DNA of 64,000 nucleotides from the NCBI GenBank assembly GCA_041916775.1, contig JAYRYZ010000001.1, forward strand, positions 310,001 to 374,000. The letters are read 5' to 3'. The number at the start of each line of letters is the position of its first letter. Position 1 is the first letter of the stretch. This document shows positions 20,710 to 35,116 of the stretch, in pieces. Position numbers and translations under genes: made by a program. The notes beneath the pieces are model-generated. The model searched no databases and had not been told where the DNA came from. It worked only from the letters and a program-made list of their open reading frames with translations. The stretch comes from UBA2357 sp041916775. GTDB taxonomy: Bacteria > Pseudomonadota > Gammaproteobacteria > Burkholderiales > Rhodocyclaceae.

Positions 20710-21126
20710 TCAGGCAAGGTAGTCCGACAGGGCCTCCAGCGCATCGAGGGCGTTGTCGCTCAGCGCGGCCACGTCCAGTGCGATGTCCTCCATGCGCGCG
20801 TCAGCGGACAGGGCGCCGAACAGCACGTAGCGGTCATCGACCCTGCCGAACGACGACAAGGGGATGGACACGTTCAGGTCGAGCATCGCCTCGAGAAGCC
20901 CGGTACGCTTCGCCGGGGCGACCTCCAACTCGGTCCATAGGTAGCAGATGCAAAGGATCTGGGCGTCGGAGGTGGTGATGAAGATGGGCAGCTCGTTGCG
21001 TCCTTCGATCACCACCTGGATCACCGGCACCTCGCCTGCAATGGGCTGCAGCTCGACGCCGACGCCCCCGAGCCTCGCGCCGACCAGTGTGTCTAGCCCT
21101 GCGATCCGTTGTTGCAACGTGTTCAT
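20710..21126 (-). CDS. YjfI/DUF2170 family protein
   Basis: The 138-aa product begins MNTLQQRIAGLDTLVGARLG and has the DUF2170 style: an alpha/beta core with VQVVIEGRNELPIFITTS and an acidic C-terminal helix (LDALEALSDYLA). In E. coli the family member YjfI is encoded directly before a PspA paralogue, the same order as here. The gene is first in the operon; ATG 21126 has a GGGGAGA and follows the mapped promoter by about 40 bases. Its role is unknown; cytosolic partner of PspA is an inference from constant linkage. Confidence 0.8.
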   Translation of the reverse strand: MNTLQQRIAGLDTLVGARLGGVGVELQPIAGEVPVIQVVIEGRNELPIFITTSDAQILCICYLWTELEVAPAKRTGLLEAMLDLNVSIPLSSFGRVDDRYVLFGALSADARMEDIALDVAALSDNALDALEALSDYLA

Positions 21127-21168
21127 CGCCTGTTCTCCCCTGACGTTTAGAAGTGCATCGACATGTGC

Positions 21169-21197
21169 AATCTAGGGAGTCTGACATAAGATGTCAA
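21169..21197 (-). promoter_or_regulatory. Near-consensus sigma-70 promoter of the PspA-flotillin operon
   Basis: On the minus strand TTGACA (plus 21192-21197) is followed after exactly 17 bases by TAGATT (plus 21169-21174). The predicted start, near 21162, gives a leader of about 35 bases before the DUF2170 gene. The -35 is a perfect consensus and the -10 matches four of six bases. No GG-N10-GC sigma-54 pattern is present. The -35 is embedded in a palindrome, which suggests a strong promoter that is held off. Confidence 0.8.
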
Positions 21198-21218
21198 GAC
21201 ATTTTATGTCAGACTCCC
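21175..21218 (-). promoter_or_regulatory. Nested palindromic operator over the PspA-operon promoter
   Basis: GGGAGTCTGACATAA (21175-21189) and its exact reverse complement (21204-21218) form a 15-bp perfect inverted repeat. The 14-base spacer contains a smaller palindrome, ATGTC-AA-GACAT (21191-21202). Read differently, there are two adjacent 15-bp dyads, TGACAT-AAG-ATGTCA (21182-21196) and a GACAT-TTT-ATGTC core (21198-21210). The block covers the -35 and ends directly against the -10. This is the geometry of cooperative binding by dimeric repressors. The regulator is not known; the small operon protein at 19647-20000 is one candidate. Confidence 0.72.
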
Positions 21219-21397
21219 TCCGTGCTGTTCCTGCTTGCCGTCCGCAAACAGCGCTTACGAAAGCCGGGATTATCTCATCGGCATGAACGAAGGTGGCGGA
21301 AGAATCGCGTGCGGTATTCCGTTGGCAAAGTCATTGCGGGTGTCTTTTCGCCTAGGCGGCTGGCAGGGCGCCCGACTGCCGCTGCCGTCCAGCCCGC

Positions 21398-24124
<2,727 letters not shown>

Positions 24125-24143
24125 GCTTGTCCTCCGTGCTTCG

Positions 24144-27100
24144 TCATTCGGCCCCCAGATTGCGCAACATTGTGCCGATGCTGCGCTCCGCGCGCGCGAA
24201 GTCGAAGCCGTCGAGCGCTGACATGAGGATTCGCCATTCATCCAGGAGCGTTTGCGGCAGTGCGACTGCGATCGCCTCCAGGCGGGCCTCATCCACGAAC
24301 TCGTGGTTGCGCGCGGCGTCGTGCAAGGACTTGAGTGCGCGCACCGGGTCGACTGCGGGCGGCACATCGCGCGCGCGCGAAGCTTTCGCGTCAGGCCGCG
24401 CCAGCCATGCGCAAATGGCACTGGTGGTGCGTACCAGGGTCGTCTCGAAGTCTGCGATCGCCTGCGGCGACGGTAGGAGCCCGGACTTGAGTGCCTCGTC
24501 GAGCGTCGCTGTTGCCGACGCGAGCGGGGCAAGTGCCAGGTTGCCTGCAACGCCTTTGAGGCTGTGTGTGTGTTGCTGCAGTGCGGCCCGGGTGGCCGGC
24601 GAGGGGGCGGCCGACAGCGCGACGAGTTGCTGCGGCAAGGCCGCGTAGGTGCCGCGGAGCTGCGTCAGCAGCTCATCCAACAGGCGTTCATACAGGGCTT
24701 GGTTGCCGTCCAGCATGGCCACGCCAAGAGTCGGCGAGAAGAGTGCCTCGACGGCCAGTGTTGCGGATTGCCCGGAAGTAGGCGCGGAACAGGGCCCGGG
24801 GACGTCGGCAGGGGGCATCCTCGGGCCGGCGGACGTCTCTGCCGCTGCGGGTAGCCAGCGCGCGAGCGTGGCATGCAGCGCGACCGGGTCTATCGGTTTG
24901 CCGAGGTGATCGTTCATGCCGGCGGCACGTGCCTTGAGCTTGTCGTCCGACATCACAGCCGCAGTGAGCGCGATCACCGGCAGGGTGAAACCGTGGGCAC
25001 GTAGCCGGCGAGTCGCCTCGTACCCGTCCATGATCGGCATCTGGATGTCCATGAGGACCAGATCGAAGCTGCCCTTCTCGGTCTCCTGGAGTGCCTCCCA
25101 GCCGTTGCGCGCGGTCACGACTTCAAGGCCCAGGGCGCGTAGCTGTGCAGTGGCCACCTCCTGGTTGATCGCGTGGTCCTCGACCAGCAGCACCCGGCCG
25201 ACGAGCCGGCGAAGCGACAGGCCGTCGCCGGCGCTGCGCGCGAGCAGCGCGCGCATCTCCTCGGCGCTGCAGCGCCCGAGTGCAAGCGTGAAGCTGAAGG
25301 CTGCACCCTGGTTGGATGCGCTCGCGAGTTCGATGCCTTCTCCGCCCATCGCCTCCACCAACCTCTGGCTGATTGCAAGCCCGAGGCCGGTGCCGCCGTG
25401 CTCGCGGGTGATGGAGGCGTCTGCCTGCTTGAATGCCTGGAATAGCCGCGGTTGTTGTGCCGGGTCGATGCCGATGCCGGTGTCGCTGACGCTGAAGCGG
25501 AGCCGGTCGGCGACGCCATCCGTCGAGTCGCACTCCACCTGCACGATGACCTGGCCGTGATCGGTGAACTTGATCGCATTACCGATCAGGTTGGTGAGGA
25601 TCTGGCGGATCCGAAGTTCGTCGCCGACGTAGCCCGGTGCAGCCTCGGGCGCTACGACCAGCGCGAGCTGCAGCCCCTTTGCGCTGGCCATGGGTTCGAA
25701 CAGGTCGCGCAGGGCGTCGATCAGCACCGCGAGGAAGAAGGGCTGTGGGGCGATCGCCAGTTTGCCCGCTTCGATGCGCGAGAAATCGAGGATGTCGTTG
25801 AGGATGCCAAGCAGCAGTTGGCCGGACTGGTGGATCTTCTGCAGCGCTGCGCGTAGCGCGGCTGGGTCGCGCTCGCCGGCTGCCAGCTGACTGAGGCCGA
25901 TGATCGCGTTCATCGGCGTGCGAATCTCATGGCTCATGTTGGCGAGGAACGCCGACTTGGCCAGGTTGGCCTCGTCTGCCGCCAGCCTGGCGGCCTCGAG
26001 CGCGTGTTCGGCTTCCTTCTGCACCGTGACGTCGCGACCGCTTCCGCGGTAGCCGGTCAGCGAACCCGCGTCATCCAGCGTCGGGAAGCCGTCCGTGGAC
26101 ATCCACACGATATGCCCGTCCTTATGCACGACCGGATTGACCATGCCCTTGATCGACTGCCGCGCCTCCATCAGCTGCATGGCTGTCTGTGCAAACGCGC
26201 TACGTCCGGCCTCGGGGTGGAGTTCGAAGAAGTGCCGTCGGCCGACCAGCTCATCGCGGCGAAAGCCCCACACGGCCTCACAGACGGGGCTTACGTAGGT
26301 GTAGAGGCCGTCGCGGTTCACCTCCCAGCTGACGGTGCCACTCTGCGCGGCGAGTTGCATCAGGCGAAGTTCGTTGTCGGCGATGGCCTGTTGCGCGCGC
26401 TTGAGCTCGGAGATGTCCTGCACGAAGGACCAGATCACCGGCCGGCCTTCGCTGGTGGTGGTGCCGAACCCCTGCACGAGTACCGGGTAGCGGCTGCCGT
26501 CCTTTCTGACGAAGGTGCGCTCGAAGGGGCCGAAGCGCCCGCTTCGCTCGAGCGCCTGGCGCTGCAGCGCCTCCTGGTCTGCATCGCCTGCAGGCGCGAT
26601 ATCGTTGGGGTGGAGCTGTGCGAACGCCTCGGCCGTGTATCCGGCGGGTTCGTTGATGGCAGCGTTGAACTCGAGGAGGGCGCCGCTGAGCTGGTCGTTC
26701 ATCGCAATGCCCACCGGTGCGTTCTCGAACAGGTTGCGGAACTTGGCCTCGGCGGACTTGAGCTGGGTGATGTTGGTGTGGGTGCCGAGCATGACCGCGG
26801 GGCGGCCGTCCTCATCCCACTCGACCACGCGTCCGCGGCTCTCGACCCAGACCCACTCGCCGTGTGCGCTGCGCAGGCGAAAGGCGGTGCTGAAGGCGTT
26901 GTCGCGCGCGATGCTATCGGTGGCCTCGTCGAGCACCCGCGCGCGATCCTCCGGATGCAACTGTTCGGTGAACACGGCGATGTCGAGCGTGAAGGCGTCG
27001 GGCGGATAGCCGAGCTGGCGGAAGGCGCGCGCCGACCACTCGACCTTGTCCGAGCGCAGGTCCCAACGCCACATGCCGGTGTCGGAAGCCTCCATCGCGA

Positions 27101-27575
27101 GTTCCAGGCGCAGCTTGGTGTCTTCCAGGGCGAGCTGCTGGAGCTTGCGCTCGGTGATGTCGTAGATGTAGCCGTTCCACAGCGTCGAGCCGTCCATCAG
27201 CCGCTCTGGCGTGGCGCGGCCTTGTAGCCAGCGCTCGCCCTTCGCGGGGTGACGGTAGCGGTACTCGCACTCCCACACCGAGAGGGTCTCGGCGGAGTGG
27301 CGGATGCTCTGCGCCACCTCGGCGAGATCGTCCGGGTGCAGCCCGGCGAACACCGGCGCGGCGGACTCGCGCACGGCTTCGGGTGTCAGCCCGTACATGT
27401 CCTCGATGCCTGCCGTGCTGTATGGAAAGCAGCTGCGGCCATCGGGATACTGGCGGAATTGGTAGAGCATCCCCGGCGTGTTCGCAGCGAGCCGGGAGAG
27501 CTGCCGCTTTTGCTCGTGTTCGGCCGTGCCGTCGGTGTGGGCGCCGCTTGCGCCCTGCGAGTCGAGGTTGGTCAC
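24144..27575 (-). CDS. Multi-PAS hybrid histidine kinase with receiver and Hpt domains
   Basis: The 1143-aa protein has no clear membrane helix and is probably cytoplasmic. Four PAS/PAC units (about 30-145, 150-272, 275-393, 400-520) precede HisKA with H549 (NMSHEIRTPMNAI), HATPase (about 650-770), REC with D843 (LMDIQMP) and a C-terminal Hpt domain with H1004 (HTHSLKGVAGN). All relay residues are present, so an internal His-Asp-His phosphorelay is expected. No stand-alone response regulator is nearby; the receivers of the next gene are candidate acceptors (inference). Start GTG 27575 lies 66 bases after the GGDEF-EAL gene and has no strong Shine-Dalgarno. Confidence 0.92.
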   Translation of the reverse strand: MTNLDSQGASGAHTDGTAEHEQKRQLSRLAANTPGMLYQFRQYPDGRSCFPYSTAGIEDMYGLTPEAVRESAAPVFAGLHPDDLAEVAQSIRHSAETLSVWECEYRYRHPAKGERWLQGRATPERLMDGSTLWNGYIYDITERKLQQLALEDTKLRLELAMEASDTGMWRWDLRSDKVEWSARAFRQLGYPPDAFTLDIAVFTEQLHPEDRARVLDEATDSIARDNAFSTAFRLRSAHGEWVWVESRGRVVEWDEDGRPAVMLGTHTNITQLKSAEAKFRNLFENAPVGIAMNDQLSGALLEFNAAINEPAGYTAEAFAQLHPNDIAPAGDADQEALQRQALERSGRFGPFERTFVRKDGSRYPVLVQGFGTTTSEGRPVIWSFVQDISELKRAQQAIADNELRLMQLAAQSGTVSWEVNRDGLYTYVSPVCEAVWGFRRDELVGRRHFFELHPEAGRSAFAQTAMQLMEARQSIKGMVNPVVHKDGHIVWMSTDGFPTLDDAGSLTGYRGSGRDVTVQKEAEHALEAARLAADEANLAKSAFLANMSHEIRTPMNAIIGLSQLAAGERDPAALRAALQKIHQSGQLLLGILNDILDFSRIEAGKLAIAPQPFFLAVLIDALRDLFEPMASAKGLQLALVVAPEAAPGYVGDELRIRQILTNLIGNAIKFTDHGQVIVQVECDSTDGVADRLRFSVSDTGIGIDPAQQPRLFQAFKQADASITREHGGTGLGLAISQRLVEAMGGEGIELASASNQGAAFSFTLALGRCSAEEMRALLARSAGDGLSLRRLVGRVLLVEDHAINQEVATAQLRALGLEVVTARNGWEALQETEKGSFDLVLMDIQMPIMDGYEATRRLRAHGFTLPVIALTAAVMSDDKLKARAAGMNDHLGKPIDPVALHATLARWLPAAAETSAGPRMPPADVPGPCSAPTSGQSATLAVEALFSPTLGVAMLDGNQALYERLLDELLTQLRGTYAALPQQLVALSAAPSPATRAALQQHTHSLKGVAGNLALAPLASATATLDEALKSGLLPSPQAIADFETTLVRTTSAICAWLARPDAKASRARDVPPAVDPVRALKSLHDAARNHEFVDEARLEAIAVALPQTLLDEWRILMSALDGFDFARAERSIGTMLRNLGAE

Positions 27576-27641
27576 GAGGTCCGCCAGAGTGGCGATGCTG
27601 CGGACGGGGTGCGGCCGCGTGTTACCAGGGTCGTCATGGCG

Positions 27642-30286
27642 TCAGCTATCCTTCGCAAGCTGCGCTCCGCCGGGCAGCGCGTGCCGCCCGGGGGCGGCGA
27701 TGCCATGTGCGGCGAGCTGCTCGGGCAGGTCGGGTTCGAGCAGCGGGTGCGCGAACAGGTAGCCTTGTCCGATGGTGCAGCCACTGTGCTCCAGGAACGC
27801 GAGCTGTAGCGGCGTCTCGATCCCCTCCGCGATCGTCTCCAGGCCAATGGTCTGGGCGAGCTGGATGATGGTGCGGCAGATCGCCTCGTCGTTCTGGTCC
27901 AGCCCGATGTCTCGGATGAAGGCGCGGTCGATCTTGAGCGCGTCGATCGGCATGGTGTTGAGATACGCCAGCGATGAATAACCGGTGCCGAAGTCGTCGA
28001 TCGACAGGCGTACCCCCAGTGCCTTGAGCATGCGCATCTGCCGCACCGCGAGCTCGGGCTGCTTCATCGCGACCCGTTCGGTCAGCTCGATCTCGAGCAG
28101 ATGCCCGGGGAGGCCGTGGCGCAGCAGCGACTCTTGTACCTCGTCCACGAAGTCGTTGCGCCAGAACTGCACGAAGGAGATGTTGACCGCGACGACGAAG
28201 TGATCGAGTCCGTGGTCCAGCCACGCCTTGCGCTGCAGGATCGCACGATCCAGCACCCAGCGCCCGATCTCGGTGATGAGGCTGGACTCCTCCGCCACCG
28301 GGATGAAGGTGTCGGGCGGGATGAAGTGGCCATCACGCTGCCAGCGCAACAGCGCCTCGACGCCGGTGATGCGGCCGTCCGCAAGGGCGAGCTGGGGCTG
28401 GAAGCGCAGGCTCATTTCGTCGCTGGCGAGCGCGCGCTTGAGACTGATCTCGATCGCGAGCCGCTCGGAGGTGGTCCGTGCCATGTCCTCGTTGAAGTAG
28501 CGCCAGCCATTGCGTCCGGCACTTTTCGCCTGGTACATCGCCATGTCCGCTTGCTGCAGCAGGGTGTCGAAGGCCTTGCTGTCCTGCGGGTAGAGCGCGA
28601 TGCCGAGCGAGGCCGACACCGACACTTCGGTATCACCCACCGCCATTGGCCGACAGATCGCTTGCACCAGGGCGGTGGCGCGGCGATCGAGCTGAGCTTC
28701 GCTGAGCCCCTCCAGCAGCACGAACTCGTCGCCACCCAGGCGGCAGACGGTGTCGTCCTCGCGCACCAGCGATCGGATCCGTTGCGCCACCTCTTTCAGG
28801 ATCTCGTCGCCCGCAGCGTGTCCGAACACGTCGTTGATGGTCTTGAAGCGGTCGAGGTCGATGAAGCACACCGCGAAGCCATTGCCGTTGCGTTCCGCCG
28901 AGCGGATCGCCTGGGCGGCGCGGTCGTGCAGCAGGTAGCGGTTGGGGGTGCCGGTGAGCGGGTCATAGAAGGCGAGCCGCTCGATCTCCTCTTCCGCCAT
29001 CTTGCGGTGGGTGATGTCGCTGAACACGCCGATGTAGTGGGTGACCTCGCCGGCGGTGTTCATGACCCGGCTGATCGACAGCCACTCGGGATATACCTCG
29101 CCGGATTTGCGCCGGTTCCAGATCTCGCCGGCCCATCGGCCGCTCGTCTCGATCGCCCGCCACATCTCGGCGTAGAAGCTCTGCGGATGGCGCCCGGAGG
29201 CCAGGATGGAGGGTTTCTCGCCGAGCACATCGTGTTCCTCGAAGCCGGTGATCTGGCAAAAGGCGTTGTTCACCGAGATGACCCGCTGCTCCGCGTCTGT
29301 GATCACGATGCCTTCGGTGCCGGCGCGATAGATCTGGGCCGCGAGCTCCAGCCGGATGTCCTTCTGGCGGCTCTCGGTGATGTCGGTGGTGATGCCGCCG
29401 ATACCGAGCACCGCGTTATTCTTGTCCAGTAAGGGAAACTTGTGGCTCAGGAAGTATCTGACCTCCGCGCCCGGCCGGTGCAGCTTCTCCTCGTAGAGCA
29501 TGGCCTGGCGGTTGCTCATCACCAAGCGGTCGTTCTGCTCGTGTTGCTCGGCATCCTGTGTGGGCAGCCAGCCGGTGCGGCGCCGGCCGATCAGCTCCGA
29601 TTCGTTTTGGCCAACGAGCTTCTGCAGCGCCTTGTTCGCGAGTAGGCACCTGCCCTCCGGGTCGAACGCGTAGATCAGGGCGTCGCTGTTGTTCAGCACG
29701 GTCGAGAAGATGCTGCGGGTGCGCGACAGCTCGGAGTCCGCGGTGCGGTCGAGGCACAGCGCGAGGTAGTGGGCGTCGAGGTGGTAGTCCTGCGGCAGCA
29801 GGCACAGATGCACCTCCATGTGGCGCTCCTCGCCCTCGTGGCCGCGGAAGGCGAGATCGAGCGGGCTGCGGTTGACGGGCGTGGTCGTGGCGCGCAGCCT
29901 CGCGATCAGCGCTGCTGCACCGTCGTGCAGCACGAGGCGCAGCAGCGAGTGCTGCCGCAGCGTTTGCACGCTGCTGAAGCCGAAGACCTTCGCGGCAGCC
30001 TCGTTGGCCTCCTCGACGATGCCACGATCGTCTATGACGAGTGCGGGCATGGGCAGGGCGGTGAATAGCAGCTGGTAGCGACGGCGTACGCTCTCTTCCG
30101 CGAGTCGGGACGCGATCAGCTCCTGGTTCTGGATATCGAGCTCGGCGTGATACACACGCAACTCGTGCATGAATTCGCCGAAATCTGCAGCAGCGCCCTC
30201 GTCCAGCCGGCCGATGCCGGCCTCGCCGCGCGACAGCGCCCGCTCTGCGCGCAGGCGCAGGGTGTCGACCCGGGAGCGGCTTTCAC

Positions 30287-30290
<4 letters not shown>
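27642..30290 (-). CDS. PAS-GGDEF-EAL cyclic-di-GMP signalling protein
   Basis: The 882-aa protein has three PAS regions (about 75-190, 200-320, 330-450), a GGDEF domain (motif GGDEF near residue 518, preceded by RxxD REDD at inhibitory-site spacing) and an EAL domain. The EAL catalytic set is visible: EALLRW near 646, the Asn in VAVNISF, the Glu in IELTERV, DDFGTGYSSL, LKIDRAF and AEGIET. Both synthase and phosphodiesterase activities are therefore possible. No membrane helix is obvious. ATG 30290 overlaps the preceding stop (ATGA), so translation is probably coupled to the PAS part of the interrupted CheB-CheR gene. Confidence 0.93.
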
Positions 30291-33237
<2,947 letters not shown>

Positions 33238-33241
<4 letters not shown>

Positions 33242-34134
33242 TCGGTACTCCGGTGCGTTCTTGTACGGTGTGGTAGATGTCCCGCAAGGGCACGCCGAAT
33301 GGACTCGGCATCGCCACAGACCGTGATCTCCTGCTGGTCGCGGGTGCGCGCGCAGGATGCGCCAGCGCCGCCCAGCCACAATGCGCAGCGTGCCGGCAGC
33401 GTAGCGCGCAGCGCCCGCGCGAAGCGATGGATGGCACGTGCTGCATAGGCTCTGCTGACCGAGAGCCCGACGATGTCGGCGCCGCTGTCGCGTGCGGCTG
33501 CGGCGAGTTCCTCCAGCGGTGTTTCGGCGCCGAGCGTGATACAGGCGACGCCCTCTGCGAGCAGGATCCGCTTCGCCATGTCGAGCCCCAGCACATGTCG
33601 TTCGCCCGGCGGCGTGCTGAGCAGAGCGAGCGGCTGCCCGGTCCGGGACTCGGGAGGGTGTTTGCCGGAGGATACGGCGAGGACGTCATGCACGATCCCG
33701 CTGATCGCATGCTCCTGCCACACCCGCAATTGCCCTGCTGACCAAGCCTGCCCCACCGCCTGCATCAAGGGTGCGGCGCAATCCTCGATGAAGCCCACCT
33801 CATCCAACTGCGCGCGCAGCGCGAGCAACTGCCCGCGCAGCATGGTGAAATCGCCCGCGCCCGCGAGCGCGACGAGTGCCTCGACCTGAGTGGACTTCTG
33901 CGGCAGCGTTTGGGTGGCGGGCTCCCCGCGGTGGGCCATCGCGAGCGCGTCGGCCACCGGGTGGCCGCACTGCATGAGGCGTCGCGCAATCAGCAGCTGA
34001 CGCCGTTGCAACTCGTCGTACTGGCGCTTGCCGCCGACCCGGTAAGGCACTGGCCAACCGTGCCGTGTTTCCCATTTGCGCAGCACATCCGGACTGATTC
34101 CCAACTGAGCAGCGACGGTACCGATTGCAAGCAA
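33238..34134 (-). CDS. CarH/LitR-like B12-binding MerR-family regulator
   Basis: The product (298 aa from TTG 34134) has a MerR-type winged helix (residues 3-60, GISPDVLRKWETRHG), a helical cobalamin-binding segment with a perfect Wx9EH motif (W131, E141, H142) and a B12-binding Rossmann domain with ExHxxG (E178, H180, G183). Those are the signatures of adenosylcobalamin photoreceptor regulators. Position 132 is Ser, where Thermus CarH has a His that ligates cobalt after light (recalled). TTG 34134 is chosen for its GGAGAAGG; ATG 34173 and ATG 34221 are in frame, but the latter lies upstream of the likely -10. The stop overlaps the CheB start (ATGA), so it heads the signalling operon. Confidence 0.85.
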
Positions 34135-34193
34135 GTGACCTTCTCCAGACACACGGCGGGCGCAGGTGAGCATCCCTGTGTCCGTGTCACAGA

Positions 34194-34219
34194 ATTTTAC
34201 GTCCAGGTTGGACCTGGAC
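34194..34219 (-). promoter_or_regulatory. Perfect palindrome and -10 element ahead of the MerR-family gene
   Basis: GTCCAGGT (34201-34208) and ACCTGGAC (34212-34219) are perfect inverted repeats with a TGG spacer. On the minus strand a TAAAAT (plus 34194-34199) follows immediately. A MerR-family dimer normally binds a dyad between -35 and -10, and this dyad is placed that way, although no good -35 is visible. It is probably the autoregulatory site of the B12-binding regulator. If so, transcription starts near 34187, downstream of the ATG at 34221. Confidence 0.5.
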
Positions 34220-34356
34220 ATTGATGCATGTCATGAGTCGGAGACGACACACGCCGTCGGGAGCCGCTCGCGTTGCGCAGATGCAACAGCGATCGGCTCC
34301 CCGGCGGCAGTTCGCGCGCGCATCTCTCAGTAGCCTGCGGTGAAGCGCCTCCCGGT

Positions 34357-34605
34357 GTGGCGCGCCTGCGGACGGACTCGGCGACAAGCCTGAGGGCCTT
34401 GCTGCAGCAGGGGGCGGGTGTTTCGATACTCGACCAGCTCAGCGCCGAGGCGGGGCTGAAGAGCGGCGTGCTCTCGCGACTGTTGCCGGACTGGGCCTTG
34501 CCAACTGGCGGCGTGTATGCCGTATTTCCGCCCGGCCGACATGTGCCCGCAAAGGTGCGGGCCTTCATCGCGTTCCTGCGCGAGAACCTCGCTGGCCGGG
34601 TGTGA
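34357..34605 (+). pseudogene. Remnant of a LysR-type regulator (C-terminal end only)
   Basis: The translated frame from GTG 34357 to the TGA at 34603 reads VARLRTDSATSLRALLQQG, then GVSILDQLSAEAGL, then LLPDWALPTGGVYAVFP and ends in KVRAFIAFLREN. This is the typical last 80 residues of a LysR effector-binding domain. The N-terminal helix-turn-helix and about 220 further residues are absent; the sequence upstream belongs to the regulator promoter region. It is a decayed fragment, most likely left by a deletion or rearrangement at this boundary. Confidence 0.72.
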
Positions 34606-34632
34606 GCGCGCCGGTCGTTCGAGCGCGGTGAC

Positions 34633-35019
34633 TCAGTTGAGCATGCCGGGCACGGCCAGGGTGAAGGGCGGAATCTCGGCGTCGAAGTGCATCCCATCGT
34701 CGGCGATCATCTGGTAGCTGCCCTGCATCGCGCCGACCGGGGTCTCAAGCACCGAGCCGCTGGTGTAGCGGAAGGATTCGCCCGGCGCGAGATGCGGCTT
34801 CTCGCCGATGACGCCTTCGCCGCGCACCTCCTGGCGCTTGCCCGAGCCATCGGTGATGATCCAGTGGCGGGTCAGCAACTTCGCCCTGACCTCGCCGACG
34901 TTGGTGATGGTGATGTGATACGCAAAGACGTAGCGTCCATCCTCTGGCGCGGATTGGGCTGCCACGAACTCCGCTTTCGTGCTGACGGCGATGCGGTATC
35001 TGTTGTCCTGTTCCGGCAT
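34633..35019 (-). CDS. apaG: ApaG protein
   Basis: ApaG is a 128-aa beta-sandwich (fibronectin III-like) protein of uncertain role, first noted next to diadenosine tetraphosphatase. The sequence shows the core FAYHITITNVGEVRAKLLTRHWIITDG split by GEGVIGEKPHLAPGESFRYTSG, with the glycine-rich GxGVxGxxP motif. ATG 35019 (MPEQDNRYRI) is preferred because the 33 codons upstream would overlap the divergent purB start. It is divergent from purB across about 97 bases. No ksgA or apaH is adjacent here, unlike E. coli. Confidence 0.95.
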   Translation of the reverse strand: MPEQDNRYRIAVSTKAEFVAAQSAPEDGRYVFAYHITITNVGEVRAKLLTRHWIITDGSGKRQEVRGEGVIGEKPHLAPGESFRYTSGSVLETPVGAMQGSYQMIADDGMHFDAEIPPFTLAVPGMLN

Positions 35020-35116
35020 GCTGGTTCTCTGGGGTTGGGCGACGCCACCGATCGGGTGGGCGTCGGGTTGCTTTGAACGGTAAAATATCACCTTTTTCAT
35101 TCGCGGAAGCCCGTCC

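Noticed and set aside
11390..21126. PspA-flotillin-ATPase cluster as an anti-phage defence island
   Set aside because: No nuclease, reverse transcriptase, toxin or integrase is present, and every recognisable member is a membrane-maintenance family.
21219..21397. A gene in the gap between the PspA-operon promoter and the last kinase gene
   Set aside because: Short open frames there lack ribosome sites and known motifs; I see only spacer sequence with weak GC-rich stem potential after the kinase stop.
34134..34221. ATG 34221 as the start of the MerR-family regulator
   Set aside because: The added 29 residues do not resemble the family, there is no ribosome site, and the likely -10 (34194-34199) lies downstream of it.
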